Shown: positions 27,375 to 37,173, counted from the first letter of the stretch. The stretch: DNA of 64,000 nucleotides from Ignavibacteria bacterium (GCA_009773205.1 WPAE01000001.1:133749-197748), one strand, 5' to 3'. A program made the numbers and translations. Notes: a model not told the origin generated them from the sequence alone.

Positions 27375-27403
27375 TTGACTACTTAATAGTAGCCGCTTAT
27401 CTT
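27375..27403 (+). promoter_or_regulatory. Sigma-70 promoter of rsgA
   Basis: TTGACT (27375-27380) and TATCTT (27398-27403) with 17 bases between. The predicted start near 27410 is only ~24 bases before the inferred AUU start, so it also limits where translation can begin. Confidence 0.55.
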
Positions 27404-27433
27404 TGATACACTTTTACATTATATGGAGTTGAC

Positions 27434-28387
27434 ATTCAAGGAACGATTTACAAAATAGAAAGTAAAGATTATTATCTTTTCGATGAAAGCGGAAGAGAAG
27501 TACGTTGTTCACTTCGCGGTAAATTTCAGAAAGAATACAATCTTAAGCGCGGTAAGCTGTTTGAAATTGATATTGCAATTGTTGGCGATGTTGTACTTTT
27601 TGAAATGAACCAAGATGGAAGCGGCGTGATAGAAGAAGTTATGTCGCGAAGAAATCATATCTCTAGAAAAGCTCCGCGCATAAAAGGAGCCAGCACAAGA
27701 GGAGAAAGGTTAGAACAAAAAATTGCAGCTAACATTGATAACTTGGTTATTGTAAGCAGCTGCAAAAATCCAAAGTTTAACAACAGAGCAATAGATAGAT
27801 TCTTAGTAGCCGGAGAAAGTTCTCATATTCACTGTGTAATTATCATCAACAAAATTGACCTTGATAAAGAAGAAGATTACAAAACTTACTCAGAACTTTA
27901 TCGAAAAATCGGTTACGAAGTTGTGGAATCAAGTGTAAACGAAAATATTGGCTATGAACAATTGCACAAAGTATTAGATGGTAAAACAAATTTGATTTGG
28001 GGGCAATCCGGTGTTGGCAAATCGTCTTTGCTAAATTGGATTTATCCTAATTTAAAATTAAAAACAGGTGAAGTGAGCAGTTTTTCATCTAAAGGCAAGC
28101 ATACAACTGTAACTAGTATTTTGAATGTAATTGATGAAAACACCAGAGTGATAGACACACCCGGCATTCGCGAAATAGATCCGTATGGAATTAGAGAAGA
28201 AGACCTTTGCCATTTTTTCAAAGACTTTGAAGACTACATCAATAATTGCAGGTTTAACACTTGCACGCACCATCATGAACCTGGATGTGCTGTGATTGAA
28301 GCTGTTGAAGATGAATTGATAAATACAGAAAGGTATTTGAGCTATCTGAATATTCTTGAATCCATTGAAGATGATATGAACTTCTAA
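27434..28387 (+). CDS. rsgA: Ribosome biogenesis GTPase RsgA (inferred AUU start)
   Basis: Circularly permuted GTPase acting late in 30S maturation. From 27434 the protein is 317 residues: an OB-fold domain (IQGTIYKIES...GKFQKEY...VGDVV), G4 NKID, G1 GQSGVGKSS, G3 DTPG, and a C-terminal zinc motif (C...C.HH...C in CRFNTCTHHHEPGC). The first in-frame ATG (27605) would delete the OB domain. Upstream in frame there is no ATG, GTG or TTG, but GGAG at 27425-27428 is five bases before an ATT at 27434 that encodes the expected first residue. Alternatively a one-base sequencing or real frameshift near 27425-27433 hides an ATG. Confidence 0.9.
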   Translation: MQGTIYKIESKDYYLFDESGREVRCSLRGKFQKEYNLKRGKLFEIDIAIVGDVVLFEMNQDGSGVIEEVMSRRNHISRKAPRIKGASTRGERLEQKIAANIDNLVIVSSCKNPKFNNRAIDRFLVAGESSHIHCVIIINKIDLDKEEDYKTYSELYRKIGYEVVESSVNENIGYEQLHKVLDGKTNLIWGQSGVGKSSLLNWIYPNLKLKTGEVSSFSSKGKHTTVTSILNVIDENTRVIDTPGIREIDPYGIREEDLCHFFKDFEDYINNCRFNTCTHHHEPGCAVIEAVEDELINTERYLSYLNILESIEDDMNF

Positions 28388-28410
28388 AATTTTTTCTCGT
28401 AAAGAAATGA

Positions 28411-29319
28411 TTAAAGAGTAGAAACTTTAATAAGCATTCTTTGAATAAACTGTTTAACAAGCTCATCCGGCACTCCATCCGGATGATTAGACTTTAATCT
28501 CATATCGCACTGGTCATTCACATAATCTATTAAATAAAAGGAATGATCTTTAGTTAATGCAATTTCGGTAGAGAAGTAATCGAGGCTCGTTAATTTAGCT
28601 ATGCGCGCAGTAATTTTTTTGAGCGCAGTCAAATTATATTTCTGCAACTCTTTTTTAGTTACTGGAAAGTAAATATGCGTTTGATCATTCCACCATGCAG
28701 GTATTGCTTGATCGAAAGCCCAGATAACTCTAAACCAAGCACGCCTTCCTTGTATTTTTTTTGGATGAATTATTTCTTGGAGCAAATATTTTTCGGTCGG
28801 ACTTTTTATTCGTTCTCTTCTAATTTCATCGAGAGTTTCTGCATTTACAACAACACCTTGTCCGCCGCCGCTAAAGTAAGATGGCTTAATAATGAATGGT
28901 CTTTTTAGAAAATCTAGATCTTTTGGTTTTATGTGCGGACGAAAATCATGATCGAAAGCTGGCAGAATAAAAGTTTTAGGCAAGCAGAATTTTTTTTGCT
29001 GAAGTTTTTTGTGTATCAAAGCTTTATCAATAAACTCATTAACTTTTTGATACGGATTGATGACATAACATTTTCTTCTCTGAAGAATTTGTGCGATAGG
29101 CATAAAAGACGGGTCTTCATCCGAAGCCCGATCAAGAAGAGCGGTAAAATGAAGTTTGCGTGATGTGAGTAGAGAAATTACTTCTTCGTAGTTGGATGGC
29201 TTTATCAAAAAAGTTTTATAACCTTCATCTTGAAAAATTTTTTCGATTAGATTTACGAACTCTTCATCATATTCCCATGTATAAGCAACAGCTAAATCAA
29301 AGTGTTCCATTAAGCCCAT
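28411..29319 (-). CDS. ATP-grasp family protein
   Basis: About 302 residues with an N-terminal pre-ATP-grasp region (LAVAYTWEYDEEFVNLIEKI) and a C-terminal ATP-grasp fold: KRPFIIKPSYFSGGGQGVVV with the ATP-binding Lys and Gly-rich loop, LLQEII as the linker, and the acidic metal-binding FYLIDYVNDQCD motif. Similar enzymes ligate carboxylates to amino groups (peptide, RimK-like). The substrate is not evident. It converges on rsgA with 23 bp between. Confidence 0.85.
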   Translation of the reverse strand: MGLMEHFDLAVAYTWEYDEEFVNLIEKIFQDEGYKTFLIKPSNYEEVISLLTSRKLHFTALLDRASDEDPSFMPIAQILQRRKCYVINPYQKVNEFIDKALIHKKLQQKKFCLPKTFILPAFDHDFRPHIKPKDLDFLKRPFIIKPSYFSGGGQGVVVNAETLDEIRRERIKSPTEKYLLQEIIHPKKIQGRRAWFRVIWAFDQAIPAWWNDQTHIYFPVTKKELQKYNLTALKKITARIAKLTSLDYFSTEIALTKDHSFYLIDYVNDQCDMRLKSNHPDGVPDELVKQFIQRMLIKVSTL

Positions 29320-29368
29320 ATTTTTTTACAAAGATATGTATTTGGCAAAGGCGCATCAAATCTTGCCC

Positions 29369-29397
29369 TTGTTATTAAAAGCGTTTAGAACTATTTT
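29369..29397 (+). promoter_or_regulatory. Sigma-70 promoter of the TPR-DUF4292-EnvC operon
   Basis: TTGTTA (29369-29374) and TATTTT (29392-29397) with a 17-base spacer; the gene begins at 29420. Confidence 0.5.
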
Positions 29398-29419
29398 TTG
29401 CACCAAATTAAAGGAATAA

Positions 29420-31216
29420 ATGAAGCAGATACTATTAATATTAATTTCTCTTTTAACTTTTTTTGCTTGCACTTCAGTAGAAAAAGTAAATAAGGAAACA
29501 ACTAAAGTTGAACGCGCGCTCGATCCTAAAAAAGCTGCAAAAGCGGCGTTTATAGAAGGCTCTGTTCTTGAGTTGAAAGGGCAGACAACCGAGGCTATCA
29601 AACTTTATACTGAAGCTTACAGTTTAGATGCGCAGCCGGGAATTGCTTATGCACTTTCAAAAAATTATTTAAAGATAAATAAACTTGGCTCGGCTCTTGG
29701 GTATTCGAAATTAGCAGTAGAAGCCGACCACAATAATGTTGAATATCTTAGCCTGCTTGCTTTAATATACAATGCTTCTAATAATCCAGATTCTTCGGAA
29801 GTGGTTTACCGTGCAGTGCTTGCTATTGATACTGCAAACGTAAGCGCATATTTCAATCTTGCACAGATTTACGAAAGCAAGCGTCCTTCTGAATCTCTTG
29901 CTATGTATAAAAAAATTGTAGAGCTGGTTGGACCAGAATGGACTGTACTAGTAAGAATTGTTGATTTGAACGAAAGACTCGGAAATATTGAGGGAACAAT
30001 TTCTACTGTGGAAGAACTACTGAATTTGAATCCTGCCGATTTGAGTTTGCAAAAAGTTTTGATTGATGCTTATATCAAAACAAAAAAGTATGATAAAGCG
30101 ATTAAGATGATTGATGAAGCGCTTGTTAGTTTTCCGAACGATTTGAATTTAGTCGAGTTTAGAGGTATGACATTAGTCCAAAAAGGAGAAATGAAAAATG
30201 CTAGTATTGAGTATTTGAAATTAGTGAAAGAAAAAACCATTCCTTTTGAAAACAAAATCCGCGTTGGACTTTCATTTCTAGCTGATGCAGAAAAGGATTC
30301 GGTTAGTCTTTTTCTTGCGAAAAACATTTTTGAAGAAATTAACCAAGATACATCCGATTGGCAAGTGAAATCTTATTTAGGCGAAATTGAAATACGAAAT
30401 GATAATGTAAAAGATGCAATAAAATATTTTGAAGATGCTGCTAATCTTGCCGAATGGAACCCTGATGTTTGGGTAAGAATGGGCGGACTTTTGTTTGATT
30501 CTCGGAAGTATGATGAGACAATTAAGTTTATGGAACAAGCAGTCCAAAAATTTCCGAACAACTTTCCAATTAATTTAATATACGGTTTAGCGCTTTCGCA
30601 GAAGAATAAGCATGAAATGGCAAGAGATATTCTTAAACGTGCGCTAAATTTGAATCCGAACGATGTAACAGTTTTAGGCGCACTCGGCTATACGCTAAAT
30701 CAATTAAAACAAGATGAAGAAGCGTTAGTAGTTCTTAACCGTGCGTTGAAAAACGACCCGAATAATTTACAGGTGTTGAGCATAGCTGCTCTAATTCATG
30801 AATCAAACAAAAATTATGTTGTTTCAGATTCACTTTATGCTCGGGCAATGAAATTAGATTCTACTAATGCTTTGATACTTAATAATTTGGCTTACTCTTG
30901 GGCAGAAAGAGAAATTAAACTAGATGAAGCTTTGAATATGGCTCAAAAGGCAGTGGAAGCAGAACCAAAAAATTCTTCTTACCTTGATACTATTGGGTGG
31001 ATTTATTTTAAACTTGGCAATTACAAAAAGGCAAAAGAGAATATTGAAGCTGCTGTTGAAATCGAAAAAGATAATGCAACGTTGATAGATCATCTTGGCG
31101 ATGTTTATTTTAAACTTGGCGATAAAAAGAAAGCTCTTACGAATTGGAAAAAAGCTTTTGAAAAAGATTCAACTAAAACAGAAATTAAACTCAAAATTGA
31201 AAAAGGGGAATTGTGA
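29420..31216 (+). CDS. TPR-repeat lipoprotein
   Basis: Signal peptide with lipobox (LLTFFACTS, Cys ~17) then about a dozen tetratricopeptide repeats across 598 residues (for example AWFNLAQIYESK, NYLSLLALIYNAS and repeated A..LG....A...Y patterns toward the C-terminus). TPR arrays bind proteins or peptides; this is probably an outer-membrane or periplasmic assembly factor. The last codons overlap the GTG of the next gene by GTGA, and an envelope metallopeptidase-like gene follows, so the three probably act together. AAGGAATAA precedes the ATG. Confidence 0.9.
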   Translation: MKQILLILISLLTFFACTSVEKVNKETTKVERALDPKKAAKAAFIEGSVLELKGQTTEAIKLYTEAYSLDAQPGIAYALSKNYLKINKLGSALGYSKLAVEADHNNVEYLSLLALIYNASNNPDSSEVVYRAVLAIDTANVSAYFNLAQIYESKRPSESLAMYKKIVELVGPEWTVLVRIVDLNERLGNIEGTISTVEELLNLNPADLSLQKVLIDAYIKTKKYDKAIKMIDEALVSFPNDLNLVEFRGMTLVQKGEMKNASIEYLKLVKEKTIPFENKIRVGLSFLADAEKDSVSLFLAKNIFEEINQDTSDWQVKSYLGEIEIRNDNVKDAIKYFEDAANLAEWNPDVWVRMGGLLFDSRKYDETIKFMEQAVQKFPNNFPINLIYGLALSQKNKHEMARDILKRALNLNPNDVTVLGALGYTLNQLKQDEEALVVLNRALKNDPNNLQVLSIAALIHESNKNYVVSDSLYARAMKLDSTNALILNNLAYSWAEREIKLDEALNMAQKAVEAEPKNSSYLDTIGWIYFKLGNYKKAKENIEAAVEIEKDNATLIDHLGDVYFKLGDKKKALTNWKKAFEKDSTKTEIKLKIEKGEL

Positions 31217-32187
31217 AAAAATTACTATTTGAGACTACCAAAAAATCATATTTTGATATGTTGTGTGTCAGGCTGAGCTTGTTGCCAGCCTTGATGAGCC
31301 GCCGGCGTCCGCCTCGGCTAGCCGAAGGCGAGACGGGAGGCAGGAAGCCAGGCTTTATCAAGGTTTTTGCCATGGTTCGACAGGCTCGCTACTACACTGG
31401 GACAATTTTTACGAGGTCTCTATTTATTATTTACACGGTATTATTTGTTTTAGCCGTAGGCTGTACTGCAACCAAACCACTCGAAGAAGAACACTCAATT
31501 TCTGCAGATAGAATTGTTAAACGTTTGGAAGCAAACAGACGAAAGGTAAAATCTTTTGTTGGTAAAGGAACTATAATCGTTATAACAAAGGAAGTAAATA
31601 CGCGCAGCAGTTTTCAAGTGGAAACTAAAAGACCCGATTCTCTCAAGGTTTCTTTCTTTGGACCATTTGGAATTGATTTAGCTTATTCGCTGATCTCGCA
31701 AAAAGATTTTCAGTTTTACGATGTTATTAACAACAAGTATTACAAAGGAAAAATACGCCCTGGAATAATTAAAGACTTGATGAAGATTAATGTTCCTTAT
31801 GATGAATTGATGGATGCAGTAACTGGTTCTGTAAATTTAACAAGCAAACTTCAAATTGAGCCGGCTGCAAATCTGAAGGATGATGGAACTTACGAACTGA
31901 TTTATCCCGATTCTGTTAATAACACACTAAGTACAATAGTTCTTGATGCTCAGAACTTGCACATTATAAAATATTTGATTTCCGATTTGAGCGGCAAAGT
32001 TTTTTATCAAGCGGATTACGATGGATTTAGAAAAGTAGATGATGTTTACCTGCCGTTTAACATCAGCATAAACGATAAAGCGAACGATCAAAAACTAAGA
32101 ATTGAATACAGAAATGTTGAACTGAATAAACTAAATGATAAGTTAAAATTAGATATTCCGGATGATGCTCAAGTTACCGAATTATAA
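31213..32187 (+). CDS. DUF4292-like lipoprotein with in-frame repeat insertion
   Basis: The mature part resembles DUF4292/LolB-like lipoproteins: RIVKRLEANRRKVKSFVGKG, then a beta-rich body similar to lipoprotein carriers. The GTG start overlaps the TPR gene stop (GTGA), supporting it. However, between the short native N-terminus (MKKLLFETTKKSYFDM) and a hydrophobic signal segment with lipobox (LFIIYTVLFVLAVGC, Cys at about residue 84) lie ~50 in-frame residues encoded by a palindromic repeat (31262-31411). The signal peptide is thus pushed inward by ~50 residues. It may reinitiate internally (an ATG at about residue 53) or still be exported. Confidence 0.8.
   Translation: MKKLLFETTKKSYFDMLCVRLSLLPALMSRRRPPRLAEGETGGRKPGFIKVFAMVRQARYYTGTIFTRSLFIIYTVLFVLAVGCTATKPLEEEHSISADRIVKRLEANRRKVKSFVGKGTIIVITKEVNTRSSFQVETKRPDSLKVSFFGPFGIDLAYSLISQKDFQFYDVINNKYYKGKIRPGIIKDLMKINVPYDELMDAVTGSVNLTSKLQIEPAANLKDDGTYELIYPDSVNNTLSTIVLDAQNLHIIKYLISDLSGKVFYQADYDGFRKVDDVYLPFNISINDKANDQKLRIEYRNVELNKLNDKLKLDIPDDAQVTEL
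31262..31411. repeat. Palindromic repeat inserted in frame in the DUF4292 gene
   Basis: About 150 bp, unlike its surroundings (GC-rich, with GCCGGCG and GGCTAGCCGAAGGCGAG). It contains nested inverted repeats: CAGCCTTGATGAGCC pairs with GGCTTTATCAAGG. Its motifs (AGCTTGTTG, GGTTCGACAGGCTCG) recall the dispersed 'gagcttgtcgaa' repeats at 41684-41745. Its length is a multiple of three within uncertainty, keeping the frame. Confidence 0.7.
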
Positions 32188-33397
32188 ATATCTGCTTCTG
32201 TTTCTATTTGTTTTTAATTCAAGTTTTATTTGTCAGATTAAAGACAGCCTAAATCAGCAGAACCAGCAGCTTAAAAACATTCGCGAAGATATAGCGAAAC
32301 TTGAGAATGAATTAAAATCGAAAACAAGAAAAGAGAGAGAATCGCTTCAGTCGCTTGAAAAGATTAACAGGCAAAATTTACTTCTAAATAAATTAATTAA
32401 TAATCTGCTAACCGAAGAAAAGCAAAAAGAGAAAACAATTAGTGGAATTGAGCTGAATATTGAATCTATCGAAAAACGAATTGCAAATCTTAAAGAACAA
32501 TACTCGCGCTATATTGTTTGGTTTTACAAAAACTCAGGTTTATCAATGTGGCGTTTCATCTTAGATTCAGAATCGTTCAATCAGGCGTTAGTACGCTATC
32601 AATATCTCAAATACATTTCTAAGCAGAACAAAATTACGCTTGATAAGCTTACAGCAAATAAAAACAAACTTGCCGGATTGGTATCTAGTCTTGAGGCGGA
32701 GCGGAAAGAAAAAGAAACTCTGGCTAATCAAAAAGTTAAAGAACAACTTGCTCTTGAAAAGAAAGAAAAAGAAAGGAAAGAGTTGATTTCTGTTCTTAAG
32801 AAAGACAAGAATATGATTGCCAACGAAATCAATCTAAAGCGCCGAGCCGAAATTTTGATAAAGAACATGATTGCTAATTTGATTGAAGCAGACCGTGAAG
32901 CTAAAAAGCGTGCTCTTGAAAGCAAAATTAAAAACGATAAGAAAATTGTTTCTGGTAAACTTCCTCAATCATTCGATTATTCTTCCTTTGAAAATTTTGC
33001 ACAGCTTCGAGGCAGTTTGGGTTGGCCGGTTAAAGAAGGAAGAATTGTTCGCAAGTTTGGTGAAAACAAAAACGAAAAACTAAATACTGTTACTCTTAAT
33101 TACGGCATTGATATCGGTGTGAAAACATCTCAAAATGTATTTGTTGTTGCAGAAGGAATTGTAAGCGCTATTGATTGGATACCCGGTTACGGAAGCATTG
33201 TTATTGTTACTCACCGCGATGATTTTAGAACTGTCTACGGACATATAACCGGAATATCTGTAAAAGAAGGGGAAAGAATTAAAGCCGGAAAAGTAATTGG
33301 CAAAGTAAGCGAAAGTTTAGAAGGGAACATTCTTCACTTCGAAATTTGGAACGAGCGGAACTATCAAAACCCAGAAATTTGGCTTGCTTCTCGTTGA
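32162..33397 (+). CDS. EnvC-like murein hydrolase activator (degenerate M23 domain)
   Basis: Signal peptide, then a long coiled coil (residues ~25-255) and a C-terminal LytM/M23 fold (~285-411). The metal-ligand positions are altered: the HxxxD motif reads NYGIDIG (His replaced by Asn) and the HxH motif reads ILHFE (first His replaced by Ile); YGH remains. Loss of zinc ligands is the hallmark of EnvC/NlpD activators that switch on amidases rather than cutting peptidoglycan themselves. It overlaps the DUF4292 gene by 26 bp. It ends directly against the convergent HAD gene. Confidence 0.88.
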   Translation: MMLKLPNYKYLLLFLFVFNSSFICQIKDSLNQQNQQLKNIREDIAKLENELKSKTRKERESLQSLEKINRQNLLLNKLINNLLTEEKQKEKTISGIELNIESIEKRIANLKEQYSRYIVWFYKNSGLSMWRFILDSESFNQALVRYQYLKYISKQNKITLDKLTANKNKLAGLVSSLEAERKEKETLANQKVKEQLALEKKEKERKELISVLKKDKNMIANEINLKRRAEILIKNMIANLIEADREAKKRALESKIKNDKKIVSGKLPQSFDYSSFENFAQLRGSLGWPVKEGRIVRKFGENKNEKLNTVTLNYGIDIGVKTSQNVFVVAEGIVSAIDWIPGYGSIVIVTHRDDFRTVYGHITGISVKEGERIKAGKVIGKVSESLEGNILHFEIWNERNYQNPEIWLASR

Positions 33398-34048
33398 TTA
33401 AATATTGGCTTCGAGAAAACTTTTAAACTCATCTACCGTTTCAAAAAAATAATCACTGTTCATTTGCAAAACTTTGTTCTTAGCGTAGCTATCCCATAGC
33501 ACAGATGCTATTTTAACACCAGCGCTATGAGAAGCAATAACGTCAGCGGGCGCATCGCCAACCATAAGAACTTTATTTCTATCAAGGTTAAATGCTTCTA
33601 TAAACATATCAATGCCTTCACGCGCGGGCTTAAACTCTTTAACATCATCGCCTGTAACAATCATATCGAACAAATGGTAAACTCCAATTTCTTTTAAGGT
33701 TATTTCTGCTGAGTCTTTTCCCTTTCCTGTATAGATAGAAAGAGGAATATTTTTAGATTTTATGATTTCAAGTATGCTAAGCATTCCAGGATAAATATCT
33801 GCCATTGATTGATGCTTCGATGAGTAAAAATCGAAATAATCTTTGCGGGCTTCGTGGTAATTATGTTTCATCCATTCTTTAAGTATAACATCTTCTGTTG
33901 GTCCAAACATCGCAATTATTTCTTCATTAGATACTTTTTTATTCAAGTACTTTTGCGTTACGTGATTGAAAGAAGAAAAAATTAGTTCGTTAGTAGAAGT
34001 CAAAGTTCCATCAACATCAAAAATGAATCCGTCAAAATTTCTCAACAT
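33398..34048 (-). CDS. HAD-superfamily hydrolase (phosphoglycolate phosphatase-like)
   Basis: 216 residues with HAD motif I DVDGTLT (residues ~9-15), a helical cap, motif II SIYTGKGK, the motif III Lys in KPAREGID and motif IV GDAPADV. The subgroup is like Gph/PgmB. It would dephosphorylate a small phosphorylated metabolite; the substrate is unresolved. Its start abuts the end of the next upstream gene (34048), indicating co-transcription. Confidence 0.88.
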   Translation of the reverse strand: MLRNFDGFIFDVDGTLTSTNELIFSSFNHVTQKYLNKKVSNEEIIAMFGPTEDVILKEWMKHNYHEARKDYFDFYSSKHQSMADIYPGMLSILEIIKSKNIPLSIYTGKGKDSAEITLKEIGVYHLFDMIVTGDDVKEFKPAREGIDMFIEAFNLDRNKVLMVGDAPADVIASHSAGVKIASVLWDSYAKNKVLQMNSDYFFETVDEFKSFLEANI

Positions 34049-35175
34049 TACCTCATTCTAAAGATTGTTAGTTTTCCGTTATAGCCAAGTGCGGCAAATG
34101 TATTTGTGTTTATCTCAAAGAGTACTTTTACTTGAGCGAAATCCAATTTCAATATTTCTCTTAATGCTAATTTTTCTGTTGCCTCGTAGATTGCTCCGTT
34201 ATAGACGAAGAAAACTTTCCTGTTATACTCGAAGAAGTGATATGAATTATTTTTTAGATTATTTCTTAATCTAAAGTCATCTATTCCGGTTTCTTCTCTC
34301 ACCGAAAAAATTATCAACTTCTCATTCTTGTGAAGCAGGTAAAGATTATTCCGGCTTGGCGAATAAAAAAATTCTGGGACTGTCTTAGCGTTTTCTAACC
34401 GCCAGTTTAACCTTCCGAGCATAAAATTTATTGAATGGAAAATGCTGTCGGCAGAAACAACAAAAATACTTCTGCCGTCAGTCTTTAATCTTGATTTAGA
34501 AAAGTTAGAAAGTTCATTCCCAATCCACCGCCAGATGAGCAATCCGGTATTTGCATCAATGCAGTTAAGCGAGCCGTCTCCACGTGTAAAAACAAGCTTG
34601 TTGTTAATCGAAATTGGTTTTATAAATAAAGAATCTTTCTGATCTATATTCTGCCAGTATTCTTGTAAAGTTTCTAAATCAATGCAAGAGATTTTTCCAT
34701 TTGCCATTCCAAATACTAAGGCACTTTTTGAATCAGTCTCTTTTGAAATCATCAATTCATTCGAGCCGGAATAATTGAAAACTAAAAGTGGGGTAGTAAT
34801 ACTTTGTTCAGTTCCAATTGATTGCAGTTGTGTGCCGGTCTTTAAATCGAAAGTGTTTATTTCGTTGTTATCTGTTGCAATTACTACTGTATTTTCACTA
34901 ACAACCGGCTTAACGAGAATACTTCCTGCAGTATGTTGTTCCCAAATCTTTTTTCCTGTTGAATCAAGCGATGCAAAATACCCATCCTTGGAAAAAGTTA
35001 AAAAGTTTCCCTCTGCATAAATAGTGAATGAGGCGGTTGAATCCATCTGAATTGTGCTTACAGTTTCTACATGTGTAGCATTAGCGCTTGAAACTTTATC
35101 TCGAGGCTTTTTCTTTTGCGCATTGATTGCAATGCTAAAAAACAAGCAAATCACTAATAGCAGAATATTTTTCAT
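34048..35175 (-). CDS. Exported PQQ-like beta-propeller protein
   Basis: Signal peptide (MKNILLLVICLFFSIAINAQK) and then repeated WD-like/PQQ blades (GKKIWEQHT, LIWRWIGNELS, GRLNWRLENAK), each with a W at the end of a strand. Probably a periplasmic or surface propeller with seven or eight blades; ligand unknown. No enzymatic residues are evident. It shares one base with the HAD gene downstream. Confidence 0.8.
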   Translation of the reverse strand: MKNILLLVICLFFSIAINAQKKKPRDKVSSANATHVETVSTIQMDSTASFTIYAEGNFLTFSKDGYFASLDSTGKKIWEQHTAGSILVKPVVSENTVVIATDNNEINTFDLKTGTQLQSIGTEQSITTPLLVFNYSGSNELMISKETDSKSALVFGMANGKISCIDLETLQEYWQNIDQKDSLFIKPISINNKLVFTRGDGSLNCIDANTGLLIWRWIGNELSNFSKSRLKTDGRSIFVVSADSIFHSINFMLGRLNWRLENAKTVPEFFYSPSRNNLYLLHKNEKLIIFSVREETGIDDFRLRNNLKNNSYHFFEYNRKVFFVYNGAIYEATEKLALREILKLDFAQVKVLFEINTNTFAALGYNGKLTIFRMR

Positions 35176-35262
35176 AGCTTTCCAATTTTAGGTTACAAAA
35201 TTAGGCAATTAGTCTTGGGATTAGAAATGCATCAACTTTTGAACAGAGAATTACGCTTTAAA

Positions 35263-35291
35263 TTGTAAAGCCAAGCTCATTTTCATATATT
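35263..35291 (+). promoter_or_regulatory. Sigma-70 promoter of lepA
   Basis: TTGTAA (35263-35268) and TATATT (35286-35291) with a 17-base spacer. Its start near 35298 lies after the alternative TTG start at 35292, so it supports the ATG at 35316. Confidence 0.55.
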
Positions 35292-35315
35292 TTGCGCGCA
35301 AATATCAAAGAGTTT

Positions 35316-37109
35316 ATGAATAATATCCGCAATTTCTGCATTATTGCCCACATAGATCACGGTAAATCTACTATAGCAGATGGGCTGTTAGAGTTTACGC
35401 ATACAATTTCTAAGCGCGAAGCAAAGGAACAGCTTTTAGACAGTTTGGATTTAGAGCGCGAGCGTGGAATTACAATCAAGTCTCACGCAATCCAAATGAA
35501 GTATCAGGCTAAAGATGCCGAGCATTACACTCTTAACTTAATAGATACACCGGGACACGTAGATTTTTCTTATGAGGTATCCCGTTCGCTTGCTGCTTGC
35601 GAAGGTGCAATTTTAGTTGTTGATGCCGCCCAAGGAGTTGAGGCTCAGACAATAAGCAATCTTTATATGGCTATTGATGCTGGTCTTGAAATTATTCCGG
35701 TTATAAATAAAGTTGATCTGCCAAGCGCGATGGTTGATGCTGTTAGTCATCAAATTATGGATTTGATTGGCTGCAAGCAGGAAGAAATTATACTTGCCAG
35801 CGCAAAAACACGCTTAGGTATAGATTTAATTCTTGAAGCAGTAGTTAAAAGAGTTCCACAGCCCGCCGGAGATGAAAACGCACCGCTTCAAGCTCTCATT
35901 TTCGATTCTATTTTTGATTCGTACCGCGGCGCTGTTGCTTATGTAAGAATTGTTAATGGTATTCTTAAAGAAAAGGATGAAATTAAATTTTTCATCAACG
36001 ATAAAAAATTCTTAGCCGAAGAAGTTGGAACTTTAAAACTTGGCAGAATTAAAGGAACAGAATTACGTGCAGGAAATGTTGGATATCTTATTGCCGGAAT
36101 TAAAGAATTGCACGATACAAAAGTTGGTGATACTGTTACACACGTAAAAAACGGCGCTGAGACGGCGCTTCCGGGCTACAAAGATATTTTGCCGATGGTA
36201 TTCAGCGGTTTGTATCCAACTGACACAGATAATTACGAAAATTTACGCGAAGCACTTGAAAAATATCGCTTAAACGATTCTTCTTTAAGTTATGAACCAG
36301 AAACATCAGTAGCTCTTGGCTTCGGTTTCCGATGCGGCTTTCTCGGTATGCTTCACATGGAAATTGTGCAAGAAAGATTAGAACGCGAGTTTGATCAATC
36401 TCTTGTTACTACTTTACCTAACGTTGAGTACTGGGTTTACAAAAAGAACGGACAAAAAATAATTGTTGATAATCCGGCAGATATGCCTGTAGTTGGTGAA
36501 ATTGACCATGTTGAAGAACCTTATGTAAAAGCTCAGATAGTTACACCAAGCGAATATGTTGGCAACTTGATGCAGCTTGCTATGGAAAAAAGAGGCGTTT
36601 ACAAAAACACTACTTACTTAGACCCAACACGTGCCGATTTATCTTTCGAGTTTCCGCTTTCTGAAATTATTTTTGATTTTTATGATAAGCTGAAATCTAT
36701 CTCGCGCGGTTATGCTTCTTTCGATTATGAGTTTATTAGTTACCGCGAATCTGATTTAGTTAAGATAGATATTCTTCTTAACAACGAAAAAGTTGATGCG
36801 CTCTCAATAATCGTTCATGAAAAGAAATCTTACGATTGGGGAAGAAAAGTCTGCTCTAAATTGAAAGAACTTATTCCTTCGCAAATGTTTGAAATTGCAG
36901 TTCAAGCTGCAATTGGTTCCAAAGTAATTTCGAGAACTAATATAAAGGCAATACGCAAAAATGTTTTGGCTAAATGCTATGGCGGAGATATTACAAGAAA
37001 AAGAAAACTTCTTGAGAAACAAAAAGAGGGCAAAAAGCGTATGAAGCAAGTTGGAAATGTGGAAATTCCTCAAGAAGCTTTTTTGGCAGTGCTGCAAATT
37101 GAAGATTAA
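35316..37109 (+). CDS. lepA: Elongation factor 4 (LepA)
   Basis: Translational GTPase that back-translocates or surveys stalled ribosomes. The start matches the family ([19 protein letters not shown]), with G1 [10 protein letters not shown]3 DTPGHVDF, G4 NKVD and the C-terminal LepA domain ([25 protein letters not shown]). The 597 residues are normal. The ATG follows AAAGAG. The frame is open eight codons further up from a TTG, which lies upstream of the predicted transcript start. Confidence 0.97.
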   Translation: MNNIRNFCIIAHIDHGKSTIADGLLEFTHTISKREAKEQLLDSLDLERERGITIKSHAIQMKYQAKDAEHYTLNLIDTPGHVDFSYEVSRSLAACEGAILVVDAAQGVEAQTISNLYMAIDAGLEIIPVINKVDLPSAMVDAVSHQIMDLIGCKQEEIILASAKTRLGIDLILEAVVKRVPQPAGDENAPLQALIFDSIFDSYRGAVAYVRIVNGILKEKDEIKFFINDKKFLAEEVGTLKLGRIKGTELRAGNVGYLIAGIKELHDTKVGDTVTHVKNGAETALPGYKDILPMVFSGLYPTDTDNYENLREALEKYRLNDSSLSYEPETSVALGFGFRCGFLGMLHMEIVQERLEREFDQSLVTTLPNVEYWVYKKNGQKIIVDNPADMPVVGEIDHVEEPYVKAQIVTPSEYVGNLMQLAMEKRGVYKNTTYLDPTRADLSFEFPLSEIIFDFYDKLKSISRGYASFDYEFISYRESDLVKIDILLNNEKVDALSIIVHEKKSYDWGRKVCSKLKELIPSQMFEIAVQAAIGSKVISRTNIKAIRKNVLAKCYGGDITRKRKLLEKQKEGKKRMKQVGNVEIPQEAFLAVLQIED

Positions 37110-37173
37110 TCTTAAATGAGGGATGGCTTTTAATGCCTTCCGATTAAACAATGTAAAAGTTAGAATTGATTGA

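Noticed and set aside
27605..28387. rsgA starting at the first ATG
   Set aside because: That would remove the OB-fold domain whose sequence is clearly encoded in frame upstream.
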